Below are positions 34,426-41,891 of a DNA stretch of 64,000 nt, one piece after another. Origin of the DNA: JALVIU01 sp964462295. GTDB lineage: Bacteria; Atribacterota; JALVIU01. How positions within the stretch are numbered: position 1 is the stretch's first letter; each line of letters begins with the position of its first letter. A program made the position numbers and the translations under genes. The notes below the pieces were generated by a model, which saw only the letters and a list, made by a program, of their open reading frames with translations, had not been told where the DNA came from and did not search any database. The stretch spans positions 1 through 64,000 of the forward strand of contig CAYWXH010000001.1 of assembly GCA_964462295.1 (NCBI GenBank). Direction: 5' to 3'.

Positions 34426-35843
34426 GAGTAGCATTTTTGAATCCTCAAGGTAATTTTGATTCAAGAGATAGTTATTGGGGGTTACATCCTGATTTTGGTG
34501 GCCAATTGGTATATGTAAAAGAGATTTCTACTGTACTTTCTTCATGGGGTATAGATGTAGACATAATAACAAGAAGGATTATTGATCCAGACTGGCCTGA
34601 ATTTTCAGAGCCTATAGAATATTATAAGGGAATAGATAACTTAAGAATCGTAAGGATTGAGTTCGGTGGCAAAAAATTTTTAAGAAAGGAAAAACTATGG
34701 CCATATCTTAAGGATTACGCTAAGGGCATAATAGATTTTTATGAAAGAGAGGATAGGTTCCCAGACTTTATTACTACTCATTATGGAGATGGTGGAATAT
34801 CGGGTACCATGATTAATCTATGGACTAAAGTCCCGTACACCTTTACCGCACATTCCTTAGGTGCACCTAAAATGGAAAGGCTTCTTGTAAGTGAAAGGGA
34901 AAATTTTAAAGAAATAGATGAAAAGTATAATTTCACAATAAGGATAAATGCAGAGAGAATAGCTATGAAATATTCTGTAAAAAATATAGTAAATAGTAAT
35001 GTAGAAAGGTACGATCAATATGGGCATGGGCTTTATAAAGGTTGGATAGACATAAATGATGATAGTCGTTTTGAAACTGTATATCCTGGTGTAAATACGA
35101 AAATATTTAACCCTTATCCTAAAGATATAGATACTGAAATAAAGAAGAAAATTTTTAAGAAATATCCAAAAAATCACTTGCCTTGGGTTATTCTTTCAAG
35201 TAGAATAGATGCAAAGAAGAATCATATAAGTGTAATAAAGGCATATGCAGAAAATAAGAGATTACAGGATTTAGCTAATATATTTGTCGTAACTCGGGGT
35301 ATAGATGATGTATTTAAAGATACTCTTTCAAAGAGTGATGAAGGTATATTATCCGATATAATATCAGTTATAAAAGAAAATCGTATAGAAGATAAGGTTT
35401 TATTTTTTAATATTGAAGGACAACAAGAGCTTGCAGCACTTTATAGGATAGGTTTTGAAAGGGGTTCAATCTTTGCATTACCTACAATACATGAGCCTTT
35501 TGGGCTTGCTATCATAGAGGCCATGGCCTGTGGTCTTCCTGTAATGGCTACAAAGCATGGAGGACCTGTAGAAATACTCAAAGAGAGTGGAGAAGAGTAT
35601 GGACTCTTAATAGATCCTGTAGATACAAAAGATATAGGAGAAGGAATATTAAAACTTATAACATCTTCTAAGTTATATAAGGAATTTTCAAGAAAGGGAA
35701 TAAAGCGTGTTAGAGAGAAATTTACTTGGGATAGTGCGGCAAAGAAATATTTAGATATTATAGAAAAAAATTTGGATAAGACTTTGATAGAACCAGAAAT
35801 TCCCTCTTACTTTTTGAACGGAAGAGGAATACTATTCTTATAA
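34422..35843 (+). CDS. Sucrose-synthase / sucrose-phosphate-synthase-like GT4 glycosyltransferase
   Basis: The 473-residue protein has a GT-B fold. Its start, VAFLNPQGNFDSRDSY, and then HPDFGGQLVYVKEIS match the DxGGQxxYV donor-side glycine loop of sucrose synthases, sucrose-phosphate synthases and mannosylfructose-phosphate synthase. The C-terminal lobe has SRIDAKKNH and HEPFGLAIIEAMACGLPVMA with the EX7E pair E358/E366. There is no phosphatase domain. It either makes a sucrose-like product or cleaves an imported one to NDP-sugar and fructose. The importer and PfkB kinase in the same operon favour cleavage, which is an inference. Confidence 0.82.
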   Translation: MRVAFLNPQGNFDSRDSYWGLHPDFGGQLVYVKEISTVLSSWGIDVDIITRRIIDPDWPEFSEPIEYYKGIDNLRIVRIEFGGKKFLRKEKLWPYLKDYAKGIIDFYEREDRFPDFITTHYGDGGISGTMINLWTKVPYTFTAHSLGAPKMERLLVSERENFKEIDEKYNFTIRINAERIAMKYSVKNIVNSNVERYDQYGHGLYKGWIDINDDSRFETVYPGVNTKIFNPYPKDIDTEIKKKIFKKYPKNHLPWVILSSRIDAKKNHISVIKAYAENKRLQDLANIFVVTRGIDDVFKDTLSKSDEGILSDIISVIKENRIEDKVLFFNIEGQQELAALYRIGFERGSIFALPTIHEPFGLAIIEAMACGLPVMATKHGGPVEILKESGEEYGLLIDPVDTKDIGEGILKLITSSKLYKEFSRKGIKRVREKFTWDSAAKKYLDIIEKNLDKTLIEPEIPSYFLNGRGILFL

Positions 35844-35858
35844 TATAGGAGAGAAGCT

Positions 35859-36605
35859 GTGAAAAATAAAGATATAGGCAGACCCTTGGCTGAGGCGAGA
35901 AGACGTCAGATTTTAAAGATTATAAATAAAAGAAAAAGCGTAACAGTTCAAGAAATTGCACATATGTTGGGAGTATCTTTGTCTACAGTACGAAATGACC
36001 TTAATATTTTAGGAAAAAATGGGCTCATATATCGTACACACGGGGGTGCGCTTACAAAGGAGAAATTTAATCCAGAATATCAAAAAAGTATCTCTCAGTT
36101 TTCAGAAGTAAAGGCAAAAATAGCAAGAAAAGCACTTGAATTTGTAGAACCTAATGATACAATCTTTATTGATTCTGGAAGTACCACACTTGCATTTTCT
36201 GAAGAACTTATAGTATCAGACATACCATGTCATGTGATTACTAATTCTCTCTATATAATAAATACACTTATAGATGCAGAGAATATAACTCTTCATGTTA
36301 TTGGTGGAGAGTTTAGAAAAAGAACCATGAATTTTATAGACCCTGAGCCAGATCTTAGTAAGTACGGTATATTTAAGGCATTTATGGGGATAAGTGTTTT
36401 TGATAGAAATGGTTTTTATGTGTCTAATCTATTTGAGGCAAGATTTAAGAAAATGGTTATAGATATATCTCAGAAGGTTTTTATGTTGGCAGATTCAAGT
36501 AAATATGGAAAAACATCTACGGCCCTTATAGAGAAGTGGAAAAAAGATTATATACTAATTACCGATAAAAAGGTAGATATACTTGGAAGTTTAGTCATTG
36601 TTTAA
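35859..36605 (+). CDS. DeoR-family transcriptional regulator
   Basis: The 248-residue product has an N-terminal helix-turn-helix (VTVQEIAHMLGVSLSTVRND, about residues 30-49) followed by LIYRTHGGAL, the DeoR signature, and a C-terminal sugar-phosphate sensor domain with DSGSTTLAFSEEL. Family members sense phosphorylated sugars. A GTG start lies behind AGGAGA. It ends the sugar operon and is the natural candidate to bind the phased repeats upstream of the binding-protein gene. Its 3' end overlaps the convergent MazG gene by 15 bp. Confidence 0.92.
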   Translation: MKNKDIGRPLAEARRRQILKIINKRKSVTVQEIAHMLGVSLSTVRNDLNILGKNGLIYRTHGGALTKEKFNPEYQKSISQFSEVKAKIARKALEFVEPNDTIFIDSGSTTLAFSEELIVSDIPCHVITNSLYIINTLIDAENITLHVIGGEFRKRTMNFIDPEPDLSKYGIFKAFMGISVFDRNGFYVSNLFEARFKKMVIDISQKVFMLADSSKYGKTSTALIEKWKKDYILITDKKVDILGSLVIV

Positions 36606-36935
36606 TTTTTTGTAGTTTCCTTGATATAGCTCTCTAGGATATTTTTTTCTGTTTTTTTCTAATTTCTCAAAGGATGCATCGATTATATCTATATCCAGTT
36701 TATTAGCTAAATGAAGAAGGTAGATAAAAACATCCGATATTTCCTCTCCAATTTCTTGTAGTTCTTTTTCAGTATATTCCCTTGGTTTTTTGTCTTCCCA
36801 TTGGAAATGCTCAAGGAGCTCTGCTGCCTCTATAGATACAGAAGTAGCCAGATTTTTCGGAGTATGATATTTCTCCCAATTCCTTTCTTTTACGAATTTT
36901 TCTATCTCTTCTTGTAATTCTTTTAATCGATTCAT
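36591..36935 (-). CDS. MazG-like nucleotide pyrophosphohydrolase
   Basis: The 114-residue product starting MNRLKELQEEIEKFVKERNW is a single all-alpha NTP-PPase domain. ATSVSIEAAELLEHFQW and IGEEISDVFIYLLHLANKL carry the EExxE- and ExxD-type metal-binding residues. Such enzymes hydrolyse non-canonical or excess NTPs, releasing pyrophosphate. An upstream ATG would add a hydrophobic tail of 14 residues that the family lacks. The chosen ATG has no Shine-Dalgarno, but an extended -10 (TG-T-TATACT, 36946-36941 minus) ends 5 nt before it, so a leaderless message is possible. Confidence 0.85.
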   Translation of the reverse strand: MNRLKELQEEIEKFVKERNWEKYHTPKNLATSVSIEAAELLEHFQWEDKKPREYTEKELQEIGEEISDVFIYLLHLANKLDIDIIDASFEKLEKNRKKYPRELYQGNYKKLNND

Positions 36936-36961
36936 ATTTAAGTATAACATAAAAAGTGGAA

Positions 36962-36995
36962 AAAGTATAGGCATCATCGATGATGCCTATACTTT
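36962..36995 (-). terminator. Perfect 34-bp palindrome, terminator of the csoR unit
   Basis: The stretch is a perfect palindrome (17 bp per arm, centre between 36978 and 36979). Read on the minus strand it follows the SHOCT-gene stop by 9 bp and is followed by TTTTT, as expected of an intrinsic terminator. It also lies just upstream of the MazG gene and insulates it. Confidence 0.75.
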
Positions 36996-37004
36996 AACTT
37001 ACTC

Positions 37005-37283
37005 CTAACTTCCTTCTTCTAATTCTCTTTTTATCTTTTTATATTCCTCTTCTGTTATCTCACCTTTGGCATATCTTACCTTTATAGCATTTATTGCTTC
37101 CTTGGTGAGCTCTTCGTCCCGAGCGTCCTTGCCTTTTATACCCTTTATTGCATAGTAGATAACCAAACCTACTATTATTGCAAAAATAAGTCCCATAATC
37201 CAACCTCCAAGTGGAAAATTAAAAAAATGTGCAAAATAACACCCTTCTCCTTCGCCTACAATACCATGAGCATAAGCAATCAT
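37005..37283 (-). CDS. Small membrane protein with SHOCT domain
   Basis: The 92-residue protein has one membrane span (about residues 29-47, IMGLIFAIIVGLVIYYAIKG), a basic stretch, and a C-terminal SHOCT motif with RYAKGEITEEEYKKIKREL. Its N-terminus contains MIAYAHGIVG and GCYFAHFF, with His and Cys residues that could bind metal. SHOCT proteins are often found with copper genes in anaerobes. It has AAGGAGGG and lies 17 bp after csoR, so it shares copper control. The function is unknown. Confidence 0.82.
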   Translation of the reverse strand: MIAYAHGIVGEGEGCYFAHFFNFPLGGWIMGLIFAIIVGLVIYYAIKGIKGKDARDEELTKEAINAIKVRYAKGEITEEEYKKIKRELEEGS

Positions 37284-37300
37284 TTTTGCCTTCCCTCCTT

Positions 37301-37573
37301 TTATTTGCCTTTTAGAACTTGATTCATAATTGTCTCAAGCTCCCTGATTTTTTCATCTATATTTCCAGTTGTTACTGCATCTTTTACACATGTTTCCATA
37401 TGTTTTTTGAGTACATTCAAATTTGCTTTTTTTATTAGAGACATTACCGCAAGGAGTTGATTTGATATATCTATACAGTATTCCTGGTTTTCTATCATTT
37501 TTTCTATATGTTTTAATTGGCCCTGTGCCATTCTCACAAATTTTAGGGCAGTTTTATGTTTTGGGTGCTCCAT
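37301..37573 (-). CDS. csoR: Copper-sensing repressor CsoR
   Basis: The 90-residue all-helical protein has the Cu(I) triad C33, H58 and C62 (QEYCIDISNQLLAV and KKHMETC), spaced as in the CsoR copper branch rather than formaldehyde- or nickel-sensing relatives. N-terminal RMAQGQLKHIEKMIE is the family DNA-binding helix. When copper-free it represses; Cu(I) binding releases DNA. Matching operators occur just downstream of both divergent promoters in the intergenic region, so it controls itself and the CopB side. AAGGAGG precedes the ATG. Confidence 0.94.
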   Translation of the reverse strand: MEHPKHKTALKFVRMAQGQLKHIEKMIENQEYCIDISNQLLAVMSLIKKANLNVLKKHMETCVKDAVTTGNIDEKIRELETIMNQVLKGK

Positions 37574-37602
37574 TATATCCTCCTTTCATTTTAAATTTAT
37601 CC

Positions 37603-37658
37603 TACCCCCCTGGGTAACATTTTAATAAGAGTATACTACTATAATATAATTTTGTCAA
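37603..37658 (-). promoter_or_regulatory. csoR promoter with CsoR operator
   Basis: On the minus strand TTGACA (37658-37653), a 17-bp spacer and TATACT (37635-37630) form a near-consensus promoter. A G/C-rich operator, TACCCAGGGGGGTA on the minus strand (37616-37603), lies just downstream of the predicted start, where a bound CsoR would block transcription. Confidence 0.75.
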
Positions 37659-37702
37659 GTCTTATTTTAAATTTTTCCTTATAAATTAATTTAAATTACC
37701 CC

Positions 37703-37770
37703 TTGACAAAATAAAATATAGTGGTATACTATACTTAAATTTGATATACCCAACCCAAGGGGGTAGGGAT
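37703..37770 (+). promoter_or_regulatory. copB-side promoter with CsoR operator
   Basis: TTGACA at 37703-37708, a 16-bp spacer and TATACT at 37725-37730 are followed by AACCCAAGGGGGTAGGGAT (37752-37770). This matches the csoR-side operator, giving the shared pattern ACCCA-R-GGGGGTAGG. It lies in the leader of the DUF302-peptide-copB transcript. Confidence 0.75.
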
Positions 37771-37789
37771 ATTATACAAGGAGGTTAAT

Positions 37790-38173
37790 ATGAGTTACTA
37801 CTTTAGCAAGAGAGTAAAAGGTGATTTTGAAGAGGTAGTTGGTAGGGTGAAGGAAGAACTTAGAAAAGAGGGTTTTGGCGTACTTGCTGATTTAGATGTA
37901 AAAAAGACTTTAAAAGAAAAATTGGGAGTGGATTTTAGAAATTATAGGATATTGGGTGCATGTAACCCTGTTTTTTCTCATGAAGCATTTCAGGCAGAAG
38001 ATAAAATAGGGACAATGCTTCCATGTAATGTAATTGTACAAGAATGGGAAGATGGTGTAGAAGTGACAGCTGTGGATCCTGTTGCATCAATGATGGCAAT
38101 TGAAAATCCGAAGATAAGGGAAGTTGCCGAGAAAATCCAAGAGAAATTGAAGGGAGTAATTAATAATGTGTAA
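37790..38173 (+). CDS. DUF302 protein of the copper locus
   Basis: The 127-residue protein matches the DUF302 family: FEEVVGRVKEELRKEGFGVL near residue 13, ILGACNPVFSHEAF with C58 and LPCNVIVQEW with C79. The two conserved Cys residues could bind metal or form a redox pair. Family members are common beside heavy-metal genes but have no settled function. It has a strong AAGGAGG, follows the CsoR-type operator, and overlaps the small peptide gene by 8 bp. Confidence 0.85.
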   Translation: MSYYFSKRVKGDFEEVVGRVKEELRKEGFGVLADLDVKKTLKEKLGVDFRNYRILGACNPVFSHEAFQAEDKIGTMLPCNVIVQEWEDGVEVTAVDPVASMMAIENPKIREVAEKIQEKLKGVINNV

Positions 38174-38294
38174 AATGGAAAAGAAGGGAAAGAGAGAAAA
38201 ATGTAAAGGAAAGAAACAAGGGAAAGATATGATGAAAAATAAGATGAAAGAGAATATGGAAAAATCATCTTCCAAAGTAGAGAAAGTTCATTAG
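38166..38294 (+). CDS. Met/Cys/Lys-rich small peptide in the copper operon
   Basis: A 42-codon ORF starts at an ATG overlapping the DUF302 stop (ATGTGTAA) and ends at TAG 38292-38294. The peptide is very basic, with Cys at 2 and 13, Met at 1, 4, 22, 23, 27 and 31 and a C-terminal His. The composition would suit binding of Cu(I) through thiol and thioether groups. The overlap with the upstream gene implies translational coupling. I recognise no family, and at this length the ORF could be fortuitous, although it fills the whole gap before a hairpin. Confidence 0.5.
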   Translation: MCKMEKKGKREKCKGKKQGKDMMKNKMKENMEKSSSKVEKVH

Positions 38295-38306
38295 AAATAA
38301 GCATGT

Positions 38307-38343
38307 ACTGTCTCCACATGATAGACTATCATGTGGAGACAGT
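38307..38343 (+). other. 17-bp perfect hairpin before copB
   Basis: Bases 38307-38323 pair perfectly with 38327-38343 around a 3-nt GAC loop. The hairpin lies between the small peptide and the copB Shine-Dalgarno (AAGGAGGA, 38346-38353). It has no T-run, so it more likely separates or tunes expression of the two cistrons than ends transcription. Confidence 0.6.
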
Positions 38344-38357
38344 TTAAGGAGGATTTT

Positions 38358-40448
38358 ATGAATAAAGAGATTAGAAGAGAAAAAGGCATGACCAATCACG
38401 AAGGGCATTTTCATCATCCAAAAGAGACAAAACATAAAGATGACAGGGGACACGAAGAGCACCATATGAGCCATGGTAATCACAAAGGACATGATCATCA
38501 TAATCACCACAAGAAGATGGTAGAGGACTTTAAAAAGAGATTTTGGATATCTTTAGTGGTTACAATTCCTGTATTAGTACTTTCACCTCTTATTCAGAAT
38601 GCCTTGGGAGTGAAAGATAAACTTTCTTTCCCCGGAGATATCTATGTACTATTTGCCCTTTCTACTTTTGTATTTTTTTATGGTGGGTATCCATTTTTAA
38701 AAGGGCTTTTTGATGAATTAAAAAAGAAAAATCCAGGTATGATGACACTTATAGGAGTGGCAATCATAACTGCCTATACATATAGTGCATTTGTGGTTTT
38801 TGGAATGAAGGGAAAAATCTTCTTTTGGGAACTTGTCACCCTTATAGATATTATGCTTTTGGGGCATTGGATAGAGATGAAATCTGTAATGGGCGCATCC
38901 CAAGCATTAGAAGAGCTTGCAAAACTTATGCCACAAGCGGCACACAAGATTATCTCCTCTGATAAGATAGAGGATGTCCCTCTTGATAGCCTTAAACTAG
39001 GGGATAAGGTGCTTGTGAGGCCAGGTGAAAAAATACCTGTAGATGGAATCATAGTGAAAGGTGAGACCTCTGTAGATGAATCTATGCTAACAGGAGAGAG
39101 TAAACCTGTTTCGAAAAAAACCACTGATAAAGTGATAGGTGGTTCGATAAATGGGGAAGGTGCTATTGTTGTACAGGTTACTAAAACAGGAAAGGATTCT
39201 TTTCTCTCCCAAGTTATAGAGCTTGTAAAAGAGGCTCAAAAGACCAAATCAAAAACGCAAGATCTCGCAGGAAAAGCAGCCTTTTGGCTTACTATAATTG
39301 CCTTATCAGGAGGAGCTATAACTTATTTTATATGGGCACTGATTGTGGGAAAAGATATAGCCTTTGCCCTTGAAAGGACTGTTACAGTTATGGTAATTAC
39401 CTGTCCTCATGCCCTTGGTTTGGCGGTTCCATTAGTAGTTGCAGTATCTACTGCTATATCTGCAAGAAATGGTCTTTTAATAAGGAATAGGATAGCTTTT
39501 GAGAGAGCAAAAGATATTCAAGCAGTTATTTTTGATAAGACTGGTACACTTACAAAAGGGGAATTTGGTATTACTGATGTTGTACTGTTTAGTGAAGATA
39601 TAACAAAAGAAGAGCTATTAAGTTATGCAGGATCGATAGAGACAAATTCGGAGCATCCTATAGCTAAAGGTATCACTAAGGCTTCTAAGAAGATTTTCTC
39701 TGTGGATAAGTTTAGGGCAATCCCTGGAAAGGGTGCAGAAGGTATAGTAAATGGGAAACATGTAAAGGTTGTAAGTCCAGGATACCTAAAGGATAATGGG
39801 TATGAATTAAATAATAGAAAGATAGAAGATATATCTTCCCAGGGTAAAACTATAGTATTTGTTATCATAGAAGAAGAGGTGAAGGGGGCTATAGCACTTT
39901 CTGATATAGTAAAGCCAGAATCTAAAGAGGCTATAAGTATGCTTAAAAAAATGGGTATTAAATCTATAATGCTTACAGGTGATAATGAAAAAGTTGCAAA
40001 ATGGGTTGCTGAGGAAGTTGGAATATCCGAGTATTTCTTTGAGATCTTGCCTGGAGAGAAGGCCAAAAAGGTAAAAGAGATTCAATCTCGTGGACTTACT
40101 GTTGCAATGACTGGAGATGGTATAAATGATGCACCGGCACTTACTCAGGCCGATGTAGGAATTGCTATTGGTGCAGGTACTGAAATAGCAATTCAATCTG
40201 CCGATATTGTTCTTATAAAGAGTGATCCACGAGATGTGATTACCCTTATAAAATTAGCTAAATCCACTTATCGGAAGATGGTTCAAAATTTAGCATGGGC
40301 AACAGGATATAATGTAATTGCTATACCTTTGGCAGCAGGTGTACTTTATCAGTATGGAGTCTTATTAAGCCCTGCAGCAGGTGCATTTTTGATGTCCCTA
40401 AGTACTGTAGTTGTAGCTATAAATGCTAAATTTTTACACCTTGATTAA
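38358..40448 (+). CDS. copB: CopB-type copper-exporting P1B ATPase
   Basis: This inner-membrane ATPase pumps copper out of the cytoplasm. The 696-residue protein starts MNKEIRREKG behind AAGGAGGA; a longer start would lie inside the hairpin. The N-terminus is His-rich (HFHHPKETKH, GHDHHNHHKK) and lacks a CxxC domain. The membrane metal site is C349-P350-H351, the CPH motif of the CopB (P1B-3) branch. TGES, DKTGTLT with phosphorylated D393, the SEHPIAKGI motif and GDGINDAPAL are intact. Placement under a CsoR operator supports copper as substrate. CPH pumps have been linked to Cu(II) or Cu(I) in different species. Confidence 0.95.
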   Translation: MNKEIRREKGMTNHEGHFHHPKETKHKDDRGHEEHHMSHGNHKGHDHHNHHKKMVEDFKKRFWISLVVTIPVLVLSPLIQNALGVKDKLSFPGDIYVLFALSTFVFFYGGYPFLKGLFDELKKKNPGMMTLIGVAIITAYTYSAFVVFGMKGKIFFWELVTLIDIMLLGHWIEMKSVMGASQALEELAKLMPQAAHKIISSDKIEDVPLDSLKLGDKVLVRPGEKIPVDGIIVKGETSVDESMLTGESKPVSKKTTDKVIGGSINGEGAIVVQVTKTGKDSFLSQVIELVKEAQKTKSKTQDLAGKAAFWLTIIALSGGAITYFIWALIVGKDIAFALERTVTVMVITCPHALGLAVPLVVAVSTAISARNGLLIRNRIAFERAKDIQAVIFDKTGTLTKGEFGITDVVLFSEDITKEELLSYAGSIETNSEHPIAKGITKASKKIFSVDKFRAIPGKGAEGIVNGKHVKVVSPGYLKDNGYELNNRKIEDISSQGKTIVFVIIEEEVKGAIALSDIVKPESKEAISMLKKMGIKSIMLTGDNEKVAKWVAEEVGISEYFFEILPGEKAKKVKEIQSRGLTVAMTGDGINDAPALTQADVGIAIGAGTEIAIQSADIVLIKSDPRDVITLIKLAKSTYRKMVQNLAWATGYNVIAIPLAAGVLYQYGVLLSPAAGAFLMSLSTVVVAINAKFLHLD

Positions 40449-40474
40449 TCTTGTATAATAATATAAAACAGGGG

Positions 40475-40502
40475 TTGAAAAAATATTTATCTATGATATA
40501 AT
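40475..40502 (+). promoter_or_regulatory. Promoter for the small ORF and perhaps the B12 operon
   Basis: TTGAAA at 40475-40480, a 16-bp spacer and TATAAT at 40497-40502. No terminator lies between this promoter and the cobalamin riboswitch, so one transcript could carry both the small ORF and the riboswitch. Confidence 0.55.
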
Positions 40503-40526
40503 ATCTTTAGAAAGGGGGGATGTGAC

Positions 40527-40721
40527 ATGAATGGAGTGGGAAATGTCACCCTCAATGCCAGATCTATCGATATGATGAACAATCTGCTGAAAAATGTAAC
40601 AGAAAAGAATATGGATTTCATGAACAAGATGTTGAAGTACAACACAGAGCAAAAGGTGCAGGATAACAAAAATTCTCTAAAGGAGTTTGGTATAGGTACT
40701 ATCTTGGATATGTACGGATAA
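40527..40721 (+). CDS. Small 64-residue protein, unknown (faint YjfB-like pattern)
   Basis: The ORF has its own promoter and a strong AAAGGGGGG Shine-Dalgarno 8-10 nt before the ATG, so it is probably real. The product is helical, with Asn- and Met-rich stretches (MMNNLLKNV, MDFMNKMLKYN) and a C-terminal GTILDMYG. Length and helical periodicity recall YjfB-type putative motility proteins, but I would not assign it to that family without a profile search. It has no signal peptide or membrane span. It ends 24 bp before the cobalamin riboswitch. Confidence 0.6.
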   Translation: MNGVGNVTLNARSIDMMNNLLKNVTEKNMDFMNKMLKYNTEQKVQDNKNSLKEFGIGTILDMYG

Positions 40722-40744
40722 GGTAGATTTGGTATCAAAAAATT

Positions 40745-40890
40745 GAATATCTTTTGGGGTGTAAGGGAAACCGGTGAGAATCCGGTGCGGTCCCGCCACT
40801 GTAACCTGAGTTGAAGCTCTCTGGCGCCACTGGGGAAACCTGGGAAGGAGGAGAGTGGATCAGGAAGCCAGGAGACCTACCTCAAAAGAG
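40745..40890 (+). ncRNA. Cobalamin (B12) riboswitch
   Basis: The leader shows the conserved cobalamin-riboswitch elements in order: GGTGTAAGGGAAACCGGTG, GGTGCGGTCCCGCCACTGT, CTGGCGCCACTG and the B12 box region AAGCCAGGAGACCTACC near 40864-40881. Binding of adenosylcobalamin should favour the downstream terminator and switch off btuFCD. Boundaries are approximate. Confidence 0.95.
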
Positions 40891-40924
40891 CAGATTTACT
40901 TCCTTCGCGGGTTAGGGAAGTAAT

Positions 40925-40953
40925 AAAAAAGGAGCCTGCGAGGCTCCTTTTTT
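40925..40953 (+). terminator. Riboswitch-controlled terminator
   Basis: AAAAAAGGAGCCT pairs with AGGCTCCTTTTTT around a GCG loop, an ideal intrinsic terminator located between the riboswitch and btuF. The upstream GGTTAGGGAAG stretch could take part in the alternative anti-terminated fold. Confidence 0.9.
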
Positions 40954-40991
40954 ATTTATAAATAAAATTAATTTAAATAAAGGAGGAAAGT

Positions 40992-41891
40992 ATGAAAACT
41001 TTCAAATCTATTTTTATTTTTGTATTTATTTTTCTATTTTTACTGTCTTCTTTCGCTTTTTCTTATCCTATCACTATAACTGATGCTACAGGGACCTCTA
41101 TTGCCATCAACAAAGAACCCTTACGTATTGTCTCATGCGCACCCTCTAATACAGAGATAATATTTGCATTAGGAAAGGGGGATAGGTTAGTAGGTGTTAC
41201 GAATTATGCAGATTATCCAGAAGAGGCGAAAAAGATTGAAAAAATAGGAAAAATGGTTCCACTTAATGCAGAAAAAATTATATCCCTTAAACCTGATATA
41301 GTATTTTGCTATGGAGGGTTTCAGTTAAAAGAGGCACTTAGAATAAGAGAACTTGGCCTTAAAGTTGTAGTACTTGCTCCAAAGACAGTAAAAGATACAT
41401 TGGAAACTGTAATGTTAATGGGCAAGATTCTAAATGCTCAAGAGAAGGCAAGCGAAATTGTAAATAGTTTTAAGGATAGACTTGCTAAGATAGAGGCCAA
41501 AGTCAAAAATATACCCTTAAATAAGCGACCAAAGGTTTTTATAGGAAGTATGTATGAACCTATATATTCACCTGGAAAAGGAACACTTTTAGATGAGCTT
41601 ATAACCCTTGCAGGGGGAAAGAATATTGTAAGTGCAAACGGATGGCTAAAAATTAGTCCTGAATTTGTGATAAAGGCAAATCCTGATATAGTAGTTATAC
41701 CCATTGGTGTAATGAGTATGACGAATTTAGAAGATGCAAAGAAAAAGCTTTCAGAAAAAGAGGTATATAAAAATATAAGAGCTACAAAAGAGGGAAAGAT
41801 TTATTTTATAGATGAGAATTTAGTATTTAGACCAGGACCAAGGCTGATAGAGGGAATAGAAAAACTCTATACTTTTTTCTATGAAAAGTAG
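40992..41891 (+). CDS. btuF: Vitamin B12 ABC transporter substrate-binding protein
   Basis: The 299-residue protein has a signal peptide (cut near SFAFS) and then ITITDATGTSIAINKEPLRI, the opening of the periplasmic cobalamin/Fe-siderophore binding family. VSCAPSNTEIIFALGKGDRL and VGVTNYADYPEEAKKIEKIG are characteristic of BtuF. It delivers corrinoid to the BtuCD permease encoded next. The upstream cobalamin riboswitch makes B12 or a precursor the substrate rather than haem or siderophore. It overlaps btuC by 11 bp. Confidence 0.94.
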   Translation: MKTFKSIFIFVFIFLFLLSSFAFSYPITITDATGTSIAINKEPLRIVSCAPSNTEIIFALGKGDRLVGVTNYADYPEEAKKIEKIGKMVPLNAEKIISLKPDIVFCYGGFQLKEALRIRELGLKVVVLAPKTVKDTLETVMLMGKILNAQEKASEIVNSFKDRLAKIEAKVKNIPLNKRPKVFIGSMYEPIYSPGKGTLLDELITLAGGKNIVSANGWLKISPEFVIKANPDIVVIPIGVMSMTNLEDAKKKLSEKEVYKNIRATKEGKIYFIDENLVFRPGPRLIEGIEKLYTFFYEK

